64,000 bases of DNA from Chrysaora quinquecirrha. Taxonomy: Eukaryota > Cnidaria > Scyphozoa > Semaeostomeae > Pelagiidae. The stretch's first letter is position 1; the number at the start of each line of letters is the position of its first letter. The position numbers were made by a program, and so were the translations under genes. The DNA is taken from assembly GCA_014526335.1 (NCBI GenBank), contig JACTAT010000037.1:9029444-9093443 (forward strand). The letters run 5' to 3'. Below, piece by piece: positions 54,772-63,633 of the stretch. The notes beneath the pieces are model-generated. The model worked only from the letters and a program-made list of their open reading frames with translations. It was not told where the DNA came from and did not search any database.

Positions 54772-57700
54772 TTAACTAACTAACTAACTAACCAACCAAC
54801 TAACTAACTAACTAACCAACTAACTAACTAACTGACTAACTAACTTACTAACTAACTAACTAACTTACTAGCTAACTGACTGACTGGTTGATTAACTAAC
54901 AAACCTAAATAACTAACTTATTTATTTTTTCTGGAAAATGGCAGATATCTTGAGTAAGGGAATCCTCTCAGCAAGCAACGACTTTGATTGCAGTCGCTTT
55001 AGGAGAGGTAGTGCAGTAAATTTAACTTCTAATTCATGAATAATGGAAGAATAAGAGAGAAAAGGAATCTGTGACAGTAAATGTTAAAAATATCTGTAGA
55101 AACTCAGGAAACAAGATGCAAGTAACTCACAAAAGGAAAATACTTGATTAAATGCCTCCTAGAGCAGATAAACTGGGACTTGAATCCTTTCTTTCACTTT
55201 AACTCCCATTAAACGTGAATTTGAAGCAAAATTTGGTCTTTGCGATTATCTCTCCTGAAACGTCGACTGCAATTCCGGTCTTTGCACGTGATTGAGAGGA
55301 TTCCCTTACTCAAGATGTCTACCATTTTCCAGAAAAATGTCGCGCCGACCCAGACCTCTTTGAAAACATGGAGTTTTAACAAATTTAACAAAAAATTAAC
55401 CAACTCAGTGCATACTTTAATTCTTCTACTGGATTCTGTGTTATGTTTGATTTTCTTGGGCTTTTATCCTCGATACTTTGAACTTGTCTTTCTTGAGTAG
55501 TTTCACGTTCATTGACAATCACTCTTTGGTTTATTGGCATGAGCGATTCCTACGAAAATAGAACTATAGAATGCAGATATAACTTCTACCGTAATTATAT
55601 TGCAAGTCAAAGCGGTCTAGAATTAAACCAGTTTCACAAAGGTTAACTCCAGAAAAGTAACCTTAACCTTATACCAGGTCAGCCCTATCGACACTGCAAG
55701 TTAAACCAAACTAAACTACACGTTTTTTTTATAAGAAACCCAGCTCGGGGCCTAGTTCTAAAAGTTTCTTAATTTTTGGCCCAATTTTAGTTCTAAAAGT
55801 TTCTTAACAGTTTCTTAACTTAATGGAAATAAATTGCAGTAAAAACAATAAAAGACGTGAATATAGCAAGCAAATTATTAATATTATTGTATTACAAAGA
55901 ATTAGCCATGCTGGTGCGAGAAATCGCACGGAAATGCTTGAGAATTGGTTACTACGTCCACAAATGTGAAATTAGTATGTTGGAAAGCTGGCACAAAAAT
56001 TTCTTAAGTTTCTTAACTCCTTCCTCCTAGTTCTAAAAGTTTCTTAACTTTTGGGGCGTCTAGTTCTAGGTTTCTTATAAACCGGTTTCTTATAAAAAAA
56101 AATTACGTGTAAACCAGTCTGACAAATGTTGCGTTTTGATTGGTAAATCCAACAAAACTAGCTGGTTTGATTGGTGCAAGTTTAATCTGGTTTAAAGGTT
56201 AAATCTAGTTAAATCTGTTGGAATTTTATCTGGTTTAACTTTTAATAACCTATTCTCGGGGCAGTGGCATAGAGCTGGGGGGGGGGTAAAGAAAGTGGTA
56301 TGCCCCAAAGGGATAGATCACTAGAAGCAAGCAAAGTAGCAAGCGAACTGACTTTGGAACTGACTGAGCGAACTGATCTTGAAATCTTCTGGTATTTAGG
56401 CAAATGGGTACAAAAGTTCTTGATGCGAATGGGTTCTCTTTCAAAAGTCACAATTCACGTCTTATGCTCTAATGTTCATAATAAGGAACCAACATCCCTG
56501 GGAGAAAACGAACAAAATTAAAAACAAACCTGGCCCGTATTTTCATGTTTTTCATCTTTTGTGTCTAGTGATCTAACAAAACGATACATTGTCTATTACA
56601 CTCATTTCTTTAAAAAAACAACAATCAAAATTAAAGTGCATTTCCTTTGGCCAAATTCTGTTATCAGCAGATTAACTTCGGTAGAAATTTTCTCGAAAAG
56701 TCTTCTGAAAATGGCAGTTTTGGCAGGCCTCCAAAACCTTCTGCCCCTTAATCTGAAAGTTTCTTAGACATTGCAAAGAATCTCATTCTCATATTCAAGG
56801 TTTAGTCCAAGTTTGCAAAATGAAATATCTCACTTATTAGACTTGGAATAATGAACGTTTCGTGACAAAATTTTTGATTGAAATTTCACGAAATAATATG
56901 GCCTAGAAAGCCTAATTAATCTCTTATTCTGCTTGCTATTACCCATGAAATAGGGTCTGTACCCAGTCTGTATCTACATTATAAGTGGGTGGGTCTGTAA
57001 AATTGCAGTAGCACACCCCCCCCCCCCTATATCCATAGGTCATGTACTCCTAGGCCTTAAATAGCCTACCTAGAGGACAGGGGGCAGCTCCTTCTGCCTT
57101 TCCAAGGGGGTGGGGGCAACAAGGCAAAATGTGCCAGGATTAAATCAGAATTGTCTTAAACTATTGCATCAACAGCAGCGACAAAGTGAATTGTATTATT
57201 CAACATTGAATGTGCCAAAACACCCTGTTCCTCTCCCTGCCCTCCCTAAAGAAACAGTCTGCACAAAATGATACAACACAGGAAGTGAGATACTTCTGTA
57301 AACTTGGTAATTTTCGTTAACTTAAACTTTGTATTTACTTACCCATTGAAAGCTAGTCCAAGTGAACAAAACTGATCTTTACCTGTAGACATAAGATTTC
57401 AATTTTTTAGAGAAATTAAGTACACAAGAATTGAGAACAAAATTGAGACAACAAAATGACTACTCTTTGCAACAAATGAAGCAAATTTTTACAATATAAT
57501 CTGATATTGCTATACCTAGAAAAACTTGATTCACGGAAGAGAGAGATTTGTAGAAGAAGCTGGAACTTTCTTGAAAATCCTGTGGAAAAAGAAATTAACT
57601 ATTGACAGGGGAAACAAAATGAAACATAGAGGCCCTATGGCCATGTTCAAAGGGCAACGCTGGCTGTTTTAAAGCTATTTGGGTCAATTGATGGAAGATG

Positions 57701-58361
57701 TTTGTCATGATGACAATAATGATTATGATGATAATCGTGGTGGTTATGAGGATGATAACAATGATGACCACGCTGATGATGACAATGACAATAATGATGA
57801 TGATCATGATGCTGATGTATTGGTGGTTGTAGTTATCTAATTCCCTTCACCTCATCACCACAAGAACCACGCTAGCGAATCTATAATCACTACTGCGGTG
57901 GATAATCACTACTGTGGTGGTACTATTTGCGTACTGTGGTGGTAGTTTCTGCGTACTGTGGTGGATAATCACTACTTGTGGTTGGTTACTATGCTTGTGG
58001 TGGTGGCAGTTTTGGCGTACTGTGATGGATAATCACTACTGTGGTGGTACTATTTGCGTACTGTGGTGGTAGTTTTTGCCTACTGTGGTGGATAATCACT
58101 ACTTGTGGTGGGTGATAATGCTTTATGTGGTGAATACGAAATCATAGCAAAACTCTATAGATCAAGCAAGAAAAAACCACAAAATCCACCACAGTACGCC
58201 AAAACTGCCACCACCGCAAGCATAGAAACCCACCACAGTAGTGATTATCCACCACAGTAGCGATTATAGATTTGCTAGCGTGAGAACAACAGTGACAAAA
58301 TTGATGATGATGGTGATGATGATGACTGGTAATGATCAAGATCATGATCATGATGCTAGTA

Positions 58362-58397
<36 letters not shown>

Positions 58398-60601
58398 GTG
58401 GTGATGACAGTGATGATGATGATGACAGCCATGGTGGTTGTGGTTGTTGTGATCATTGCATAGGTAGTGGCGCTGTGGCATTGTAGTGATCCTATTCCCC
58501 AAATTTGTTAAGCCATTGTTGATAATGATAATAATGATGATTGCAAATTACGTTTTACGAAATACAGCAAGCACAAGACAATGCAGCTATAACAGTCAAT
58601 CATTTCTACCACTACTGTGCAAGACTAAATCATACAAAAACAGCTTTTTTTCAAAAATGATAAAGGACTGGAATACTTGCTCTGGCAATGAAATTTTAGA
58701 ACTGTAAATATTCAATCTGTTTTTTTATTAGCTTGTTATTATGTAATTTAACTTTTGACTTTGTAATGCTTAATAATTTCATTTTGGGTCATAGACCCCT
58801 TTGCGTTAATGTTGTAAGGCTTTGCAAAGTAATCTTATAGATAGATAGATGATGATGAAAAAGATTATTATGATGACAGTTGTGGTGGTGATTGTTGGTG
58901 TGGTGACCCTATTCCTCAAGTTTCCATCTACATATATAAGAAGAAACCCACTAGTAAGATTTCTGGCAAATAACAATTGATTCTTTTGTTCTTCTGTTTC
59001 TTGAAACAATAGAAAACAATAGAAAATTTTAGAAATATTGACTAGTGAGGCTTAAGCTAGGTTTCTTATTAAAAAAATGTGTACCTACCTTTAGTTGTAT
59101 ATCTTTGAATCCATTTTTCTTAGCTTGCATATTTTTATATGATTTTCAATGTTTTCTGACTTCACGTTGTGATTTTGATCATATGGACACTGCATAAGGC
59201 TTGGATTTTGTCCCTACAAAATAAACAAGAATTCTGAGTGAGGGAGTTTGAAATTGTTGGCCTACTGACTTTGAATATTAGATTAATAATAGGCTACAGT
59301 AGTTATTCGATTATATGGCGTACTTGGGACACAATATTTCCAAATGAGTGGGGATAATCCAGAATTCCGGATAAACGAAAATATATAATCACAAAAAAAA
59401 CCAGTTACAAATTAACAAGAGTAGTTTTTTGCAATACAGTTTTAAAGAAAACATTCTGAGTTCTTGAGGTTTTAGATTGATTTTGTGATCATTTCTGCAT
59501 GAAATTTTGCGTTTGGGCAGTTTGGTAGGATAATCAAATAACTATTGTAGTTAAGATTATCATTTTCCTTATACAATATAATAGAGTTACCTACTATACT
59601 TCTTTGATACCAAACCAGTTTTCATTCATAGGGATAATGTTAAATCGTCTATAAGGGTCTGAGCTAAAGTAATTGCATTGTGAATTAGTAGCTTGTTTAC
59701 ATTATCAGCCTGAATACAACCTTTGCCTTGCTTAGACAAAATTGAACCATACTGAAATTGGCAGCCTGACTGTAGAGTACCATGGCAGGCACTTGCACAT
59801 ACTCAAGATTTTCAATAGAATGATAAGACCAACAATAGATCACTTCAGTAGAATTTAAATTTTTCGAAATCGCAAGATATCAATCTTTCATGCGAAAATT
59901 GTACAAAGTCTAGGTAGGTGCAAAGCTTTACTATCGCAGCATGTGTATTATCGATTCTATGAGCGCCCAAAGTTTACGATTTTATAAGGGCTTTGACCAT
60001 GAGGGGTAAAAATTTTCTCCAATTTCATTTTTTGTGGTCAAAGCCTTTATGAAATGGGAAACTTTGTATTCTCATAAAATTAAGAACATAAACACTAAGG
60101 CAGTGAAACTTTGTACCTAGACTAAGTTTTGACTGCTTTATAAGATTCTCATAACGAAAACTCGATATCATGTGATTTCGAAAAATTTTAATGCTGTCTG
60201 ATGTCATGCTGAAGTGATAAATATTCTTCACTAACATAATAAGGGTATCTACATCAATCTAATTATAATTGCTTGTTCAAAATTTTTGCTTGTGTAGATC
60301 ACAAATTAGTTTATCCAGGTATATTTTAATGAGTGTAGATCCAAGTAGGAATGGCCAAGATGGCATATTTATTAGGCCTAGAGGGTAGGTGGCTTGGCCC
60401 AAAAATGCCTAAAAAAATGCCTGGCCTCAAAAATGCACTCATCATTGATACAGAGGTATACTATACTTCACTTGCCTTTATTTCCTTCGTCCAGCCAATA
60501 TTTTGAAAAAACAGATCTGCTTTAGCTTGCGCATCTTCAACAAACTTTGACAAGTGATTTAAAAACGTTGTTCGGCCAGAGTGGCACTGTTCTTTATCCA
60601 T
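46189..60601 (-). CDS. SNRNP48: U11/U12 small nuclear ribonucleoprotein 48 kDa protein
   Basis: Minus-strand exons: 60476-60601, 59089-59213, 57516-57579, 54459-54535, 51973-52036, 49236-49381, 48550-48625, 47460-47599, 46189-47208. About 612 residues if one apparently missing base in exon 2 is allowed for. U11-48K is a minor (U12) spliceosome subunit; its CHHC zinc finger contacts the U11 snRNA-5' splice site duplex. Here the finger reads CPYDQNHNVKSENIENHIKI + C, spacing C-x5-H-x9-H-x3-C. Family landmarks follow: SSFFYKS, LTTEQRLKLYEYVVE and the hallmark EALAELRDYKRRRQTYRAKN. Residues about 275-612 form an Arg/Asp/Ser-rich tail, much longer than in the 339-residue human protein. The first intron uses a GC donor (AAAG|GCAAGT). 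A second copy of exon 1 lies at 62234-62359. Confidence 0.9.
47940..48030 (-). repeat. tRNA-like SINE head (minus strand)
   Basis: On the minus strand GTCTTAGTGGTGAGGCTG (A-box-like) and CTGGGTTCGATGCCCACC (B box) lie about 30 bp apart. Short, with no folded acceptor stem, in an SNRNP48 intron. Confidence 0.6.
49620..49722 (-). repeat. tRNA-like SINE head (minus strand), second family
   Basis: On the minus strand GGCGTCGTGGCATAACCCAA and GGTCGGGGTTCGAGCCCCAG correspond to A- and B-box regions. Flanked by TGCTGTGG at one end. In an SNRNP48 intron. Confidence 0.65.
50600..50868. mobile_element. MITE-like repeat, GGAGACATGTC family, copy 4
   Basis: Ends AGCTAGGAGACATGTCGCGC and ATGTTTCCTAGTTTAGCCAG are inverted. 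Interior inverted blocks around CGGACACAAGAAATGTTTCT. The best preserved copy of the family. Confidence 0.75.
50873..51098. mobile_element. Inverted-repeat MITE with CATTTCCACTTCGTTCGC ends
   Basis: Starts GGGCCATTTCCACTTCGTTC, ends GAACGAAGTGGAAATGGTCC. Arms are rich in GCGAACAGCGAATGCGAACG. Directly abuts the previous element; flanks TTAA / TTTAA hint at a TTAA-like target. Non-coding. Confidence 0.75.
51190..51930. repeat. Degenerate tandem repeat rich in GCAATATTGC
   Basis: Two clearly related roughly 125-bp units (about 51425-51545 and 51550-51665) share AAACAATATTGCAGCAA, GTTGCAG-AAAA, GTAGTA-TTTTGATGCAAC and GCCATA-TGATAACGTG. Surrounding sequence is more diverged but of the same character. 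In an SNRNP48 intron. Confidence 0.7.
52083..52423. mobile_element. TA-target MITE, 'TTTATAAG' family, copy 6
   Basis: Ends CACGTTTTTTTTATATAAGG and CTTTTAAAAAAACGTG with TA on both sides. Interior resembles copy 1 (AAGGAACTCGAGG blocks). Confidence 0.75.
52440..53850. other. SNRNP48 intron segment without recognisable features
   Basis: No exon compatible with neighbouring phases was found here, and no clear repeat apart from a G-run near 52945 and a GTTCCGAGG triplication at about 53347-53375. Confidence 0.5.
54610..54910. repeat. (AACT)n tetranucleotide microsatellite
   Basis: Nearly 300 bp of CTAA/AACT repeats, just upstream (in transcript sense) of SNRNP48 exon 4, whose acceptor is at 54536-54537. 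Complementary in sequence to the tract at 32350-32755. Confidence 0.95.
54930..55380. mobile_element. Inverted-repeat element, 'GGCGGACATCTTGAGTAAGG' family
   Basis: Left end TTTCTGGAAAATGGCAGATA + TCTTGAG and right end CTCAAGATGTCTACCATTTT + CCAGAAA are inverted, with GAGAGGATT/AATCCTCTC blocks inside. The left arm supplies the empty-site version of the sequence interrupted at 39778-40148. In an SNRNP48 intron. Confidence 0.75.
55719..56109. mobile_element. TA-target MITE, 'TTTATAAG' family, copy 7
   Basis: Ends CACGTTTTTTTTATAAGAAA and TTTCTTATAAAAAAAAATTA + CGTG, with TA on both sides. Interior AGTTCTAAAAGTTTCTTAA blocks. Confidence 0.8.
57690..57815. repeat. GAT-rich degenerate microsatellite
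   Basis: Degenerate GATGAT/AATGATG repeats. A second GAT tract lies at 58300-58440 on the other side of foldback element FB3, so FB3 may have inserted in a GAT repeat. Confidence 0.8.
57868..58282. mobile_element. Foldback element FB3 with 5-bp target duplication
   Basis: Starts CACGCTAGCGAATCTATAAT and ends ATTATAGATTTGCTAGCGTG. AGAAC occurs at 57863-57867 and 58283-58287. The same loop sequence as FB1 and FB2 is at about 58130-58175. 415 bp, the shortest two-ended copy; the right arm is shortened. Confidence 0.93.
58300..58440. repeat. (GAT)n microsatellite
   Basis: GATGATGAT tract next to FB3. Poly-Asp open frames here are artefacts. Confidence 0.9.
59089..59213 (-). CDS. SNRNP48: SNRNP48 exon 2: CHHC zinc finger, with a one-base frame break
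   Basis: Encodes GQNPSLMQCPYDQNHNVK and the rest of the CHHC finger, then CKLRK. After AGAAAAATGG the frame reaches a stop (KIYN then TAA) before the strong donor AAAG|GTAGGT. With six As instead of five the frame would read through as KLRKNGF-, matching the family's KLRK/RLRK-x-G segment, and would leave the exon in phase 0. Confidence 0.85.
59297..59547. mobile_element. TA-target MITE, 'GATTATCCGG' family, copy 2
   Basis: Ends CAGTAGTTATTCGATTATAT and TAGGATAATCAAATAACTAT + TG, flanked by TA. The right 30 bp also mark the left end of the 2.1-kb tandem duplication and recur at 61671-61702. Confidence 0.75.
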
Positions 60602-61668
60602 TTTGTTTGCTCATGCCATTTGCCGCCATAACCATTTTCCCTCGCAGCAACGGGCCTAAGTCCAGAGACGCACTCACTGCGCATGCCTCAAAGTGATATT
60701 CCTTGATAAATACCGGAATAGGGAAACCAGGTTGTGGAGGGTTGTGGAGCACATAACGCCTCGGACCCTCAAACCTCCTGCTCGGACCTGACTTTAAATA
60801 AAATTCTGAGGAATTTTTTGCTTAAAGGGGCACTGTTTTTGAGAGGTAGGTATTTATTTGAGGCCTGGGTATCGGGCGGGGATGGCCCTCATCAGAAATG
60901 CAGGTTTGACGACTCGACTGTTAATTAACGAAGTTAAACAAACGCAATAAATAAACCTTTTATCGACAAGACTTAACTTGCTACAATTTTTTTACTAAAA
61001 CATCCAAGCATTTGGTGCGAAGGATCTCTTCACTCTTGCTTGCAACTTTTTCTTCAAATTCTCCGGTATTTTTCGTTTTATTTTCACCGGAAAACTTGTA
61101 AGGATGCAAAAAGTACATATCATAGTTATACTCTTTCCAAGCTCTGTCAGTGTTTTTCGTCCATCCACCCCAACCATACTTTCTTTGCAAGTACATTCCA
61201 TCGATAAATAACATATTCGAAATTTCATCTAGTAGAACTAGCGACATGGGAACAGAAACTTCCAAGAACACCAGATTATCATAGAACGTTTGTCCAATCA
61301 TTTCAAACTGTTTCGCGTGTTTTGCTGGAATGTAGAATATATCAGACAACCCACCGATACAAATTCGTCTATTATCACTGTTTTTGAAATAAACTTGAAA
61401 CATATTAGTTTTGCTGAATCGAATATTTTTCTCCATTATTGAAAATGCCTCACCACAACGATTTCCACAATCTGCACGTTTCCACCAAAACGAAGGCTGC
61501 GAACCCATAACATGTCCGCCAACGAAACTGAATTTGGGAGCTCCAAACCATATTTTAGTTTTATCAAGTGATAAAAAGTTCCACCAGTTTATAATCATGT
61601 CATCATTTACATACAAATACCCTGTGTAACCTGGGTGACGTCGAATTGCTTCTACAAGACACTGAAAA
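59517..61668. repeat. Tandem segmental duplication, unit A
   Basis: Begins CAGTTTGGTAGGATAATC. Contains upstream sequence, SNRNP48 exon 1 (60476-60601) and the 3' part of the glycosyltransferase-like gene (60981 to about 61668). The next unit starts at about 61669 with the same CAGTTTGGTAGGATAATC. A roughly 400-bp stretch (about 60018-60418), which includes one arm of an inverted repeat (GGGCTTTGACCAT / TGGTCAAAGCC), is present here and absent from unit B. Confidence 0.92.
60981..61668 (-). pseudogene. Glycosyltransferase-like gene copy A, 5'-truncated by the duplication
   Basis: In-frame with copy B from HPGYTGYLYVNDDMIINWWN to the stop at 60981 (CLDVLVKKL), with only scattered residue changes (for example Asn-Met-Phe-Gln-Val against Ser-Met-Phe-Gln-Ile). 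The reading frame is intact over the shared part, but the first 75 or so residues of the domain are cut off at the duplication junction (about 61668), so this copy lacks a start. It may be transcribed by read-through, but a working product is unlikely. Confidence 0.8.
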
Positions 61669-63425
61669 CCAGCAGTTTGGTAGGATAATCAAATAACTAT
61701 TGTAGTTAAGATTATCATTTTCCTTATACAATATAATAGAGTTACCTACTATACTTCTTTGATACCAAACCAGTTTTCATTCATAGGGATAATGTTAAAT
61801 CGTCTATAAGGGTCTGAGCTAAAGTAATTGCATTGTGAATTAGTAGCTTGTTTACATTATCAGCCTGAATACAACCTTTGCCTTGCTTAGACAAAATTGA
61901 ACCATACTGAAATTGGCAGCCTGACTGTAGAGTACCATGGCAGGCACTTGCACATACTCAAGATTTTCAATAGAATGATAAGACCAACAATAGATCACTT
62001 CAGTAGAATTTAAATTTTTCGAAATCGCAAGATATCAATCTTTCATGCGAAAATTGTACAAAGTCTAGGTAGGTGCAAAGCTTTACTATCGCAGCATGTG
62101 TATTATCGATTCTATGAGCGCCCAAAGTTTACGATTTTATAAGGGCTTTGACCATGAGGGTAAAAATTTTCGCCTGGCCTCAAAATGCACTCATCGTTGA
62201 TACAGAGGTAGGTATACTAGGTACTTCACTTGCCTTTATTTCCTTCGTCCAGCCAATATTTTGAAAAAAGAGATCTGCTTTAGCTTGCGCATCTTCTACA
62301 AACTTTGACAAGTGATTTAAAAACGTTGTCCGGCCTGAGTGGCACTGTTCTTTATACATTTTGTTTTCTCATGCCATTTGCCGCCATAACCATTTTCCCT
62401 CGCAGGAAGGGGCCTAAGTCCAGAGAAGCACTCACTGCGCATGCCTCAAAGTGATATTCCTTGATATTCCTTGATAGGGAAACCAGGTTGTGGAGGGTTG
62501 TGGAGCACATAACGCCTCAGACCCTCGAACCTCCTGCTCGGACCAGACTTTAAATAAAATTCGGAGGAATTTTTTGCGTAAAGGTGCACTGTTTTTGAGA
62601 GGTAGGTATTTATTTGAGGCCTGGGTATCGGGCGGGGATGGCCCTCATCAGAAATGCAGGTTTGACGACTCGACTGTTAATTAACGAAGTTAAACAAAAG
62701 CAATAAATAAACCCTTTATCGACAAGACTTAACTTGCTACAATTTTTTTATTAAAACATCCAAGCATTTGGTGCGAAGGATCTCTTCACTCTTGCTTGCA
62801 ACTTTTTCTTCAAATTCTCCAGTATTTTTCGTTTTATTTTCACCGGAAAACTTGTAAGGATGCAAAAAGTACATATCATAGTTATACTCTTTCCAAGCTC
62901 TGTCAGTGTTTTTCGTCCAGCCACCCCAACCATACTTTCGTTGCAAGTACATTCCATCGATAAATAACATATTCGAAATTTCATCTAGTAGAACTAACGA
63001 CATGGGAACAGAAACTTCCAAGAACACAAGATTATCATAGAACGTTTGTCCAATCATTTCAAATTGTTTCGCGTGTTTTGCTGGCACGTAGAATATATCA
63101 GACAACCCACCGATACAAATTCGTTTATTTTCACTGTTTTTGAAATAAATTTGAAACATACTGGTTTTGTTGAATCGAATACTTTTCTCCATGATTGAAA
63201 ATGCCTCACCACAACGATTTCCACAATCCGCACGTTTCCACCAAAACGAAGGTTGCGAACCCATAACATGTCCGCCAACGAAACTGAATTTGGGAGTTCC
63301 AAACCATATTTTAGTTTTATCAAGTGATAAAAAGTTCCACCAGTTTATAATCATATCATCATTTACATACAAATACCCTGTGTAACCTGGGTGACGTCGA
63401 ATTGCTTCTACAAGACATTGAAAGC
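61669..63425. repeat. Tandem segmental duplication, unit B
   Basis: Copy of 59517-61668 with a small number of substitutions and the roughly 400-bp deletion (junction near 62170). It continues without a break into the 5' part of the glycosyltransferase-like gene, so unit B is continuous with the original gene end. Confidence 0.92.
62234..62359 (-). CDS. SNRNP48: Duplicate first exon of SNRNP48 (alternative or relic)
   Basis: A 126-nt exon beginning MYKEQCHSGRTTFLNHLSKF and ending WTKEIK|GCAAGT, the same length, phase and GC donor as the exon at 60476-60601 (MDKEQCHSG...). Only the second codon and a few others differ. If transcribed it could splice to SNRNP48 exon 2 at 59213, skipping the nearer copy, and so act as an alternative promoter and first exon. 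No evidence here shows which is used. Confidence 0.75.
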
Positions 63426-63633
63426 CATAAAAGCCGTACTCTCCCTTTTGTTGGGGGATTTTGATAATCTTATATTTGCCAGACTTGTCAATTTCAGGAC
63501 CACATAAAACATATTTCTCGAAAACGGGCTTATAGAACCTTTCGATAACTGGAATATTCTCGTAAAATGGATGGTTGAAGTTGATAGCCAGAACTATTGA
63601 CGATAGAGGCTTGCCGCTAACTTCGACGTTCAA
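62737..63633 (-). CDS. Putative glycosyltransferase-like protein, copy B (5' end uncertain)
   Basis: About 298 codons of conserved-looking sequence: SSIVLAINFNHPFYENIPVI, EKYVLCGPEIDKSGKY, GYLYVNDDMIINWWNF, SQPSFWWKRADCGNRCGEAF, GGLSDIFYVPAKHAKQFE and RKYGWGGWTKNTDRAWKEYN. The YxNDDM motif in the context 'distance from start, then acidic pair' resembles the metal-binding DxD of glycosyltransferases, and I recall similar invertebrate proteins annotated only as uncharacterised. No ATG is present at the left limit: an in-frame TAA lies just upstream of 63633, so a 5' exon (possibly with a signal anchor) should exist further right, or the 5' end is broken. No such exon is identifiable in 63634-64000. 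Stop at 62737. Confidence 0.6.
   Translation of the reverse strand: MNVEVSGKPLSSIVLAINFNHPFYENIPVIERFYKPVFEKYVLCGPEIDKSGKYKIIKIPQQKGEYGFYGFQCLVEAIRRHPGYTGYLYVNDDMIINWWNFLSLDKTKIWFGTPKFSFVGGHVMGSQPSFWWKRADCGNRCGEAFSIMEKSIRFNKTSMFQIYFKNSENKRICIGGLSDIFYVPAKHAKQFEMIGQTFYDNLVFLEVSVPMSLVLLDEISNMLFIDGMYLQRKYGWGGWTKNTDRAWKEYNYDMYFLHPYKFSGENKTKNTGEFEEKVASKSEEILRTKCLDVLIKKL

Noticed and set aside
55480..55555. Possible SNRNP48 exon (ESLMPINQRVIVNERETT)
   Set aside because: Requires entry in phase 0, which no upstream exon supplies, and it borders an inverted-repeat element.
57343..57382. Possible 40-nt SNRNP48 exon with AG and GTAAGT boundaries
   Set aside because: It would leave phase 2, which does not fit the next exon (54459-54535). 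Joining 57516 directly to 54535 restores the frame.
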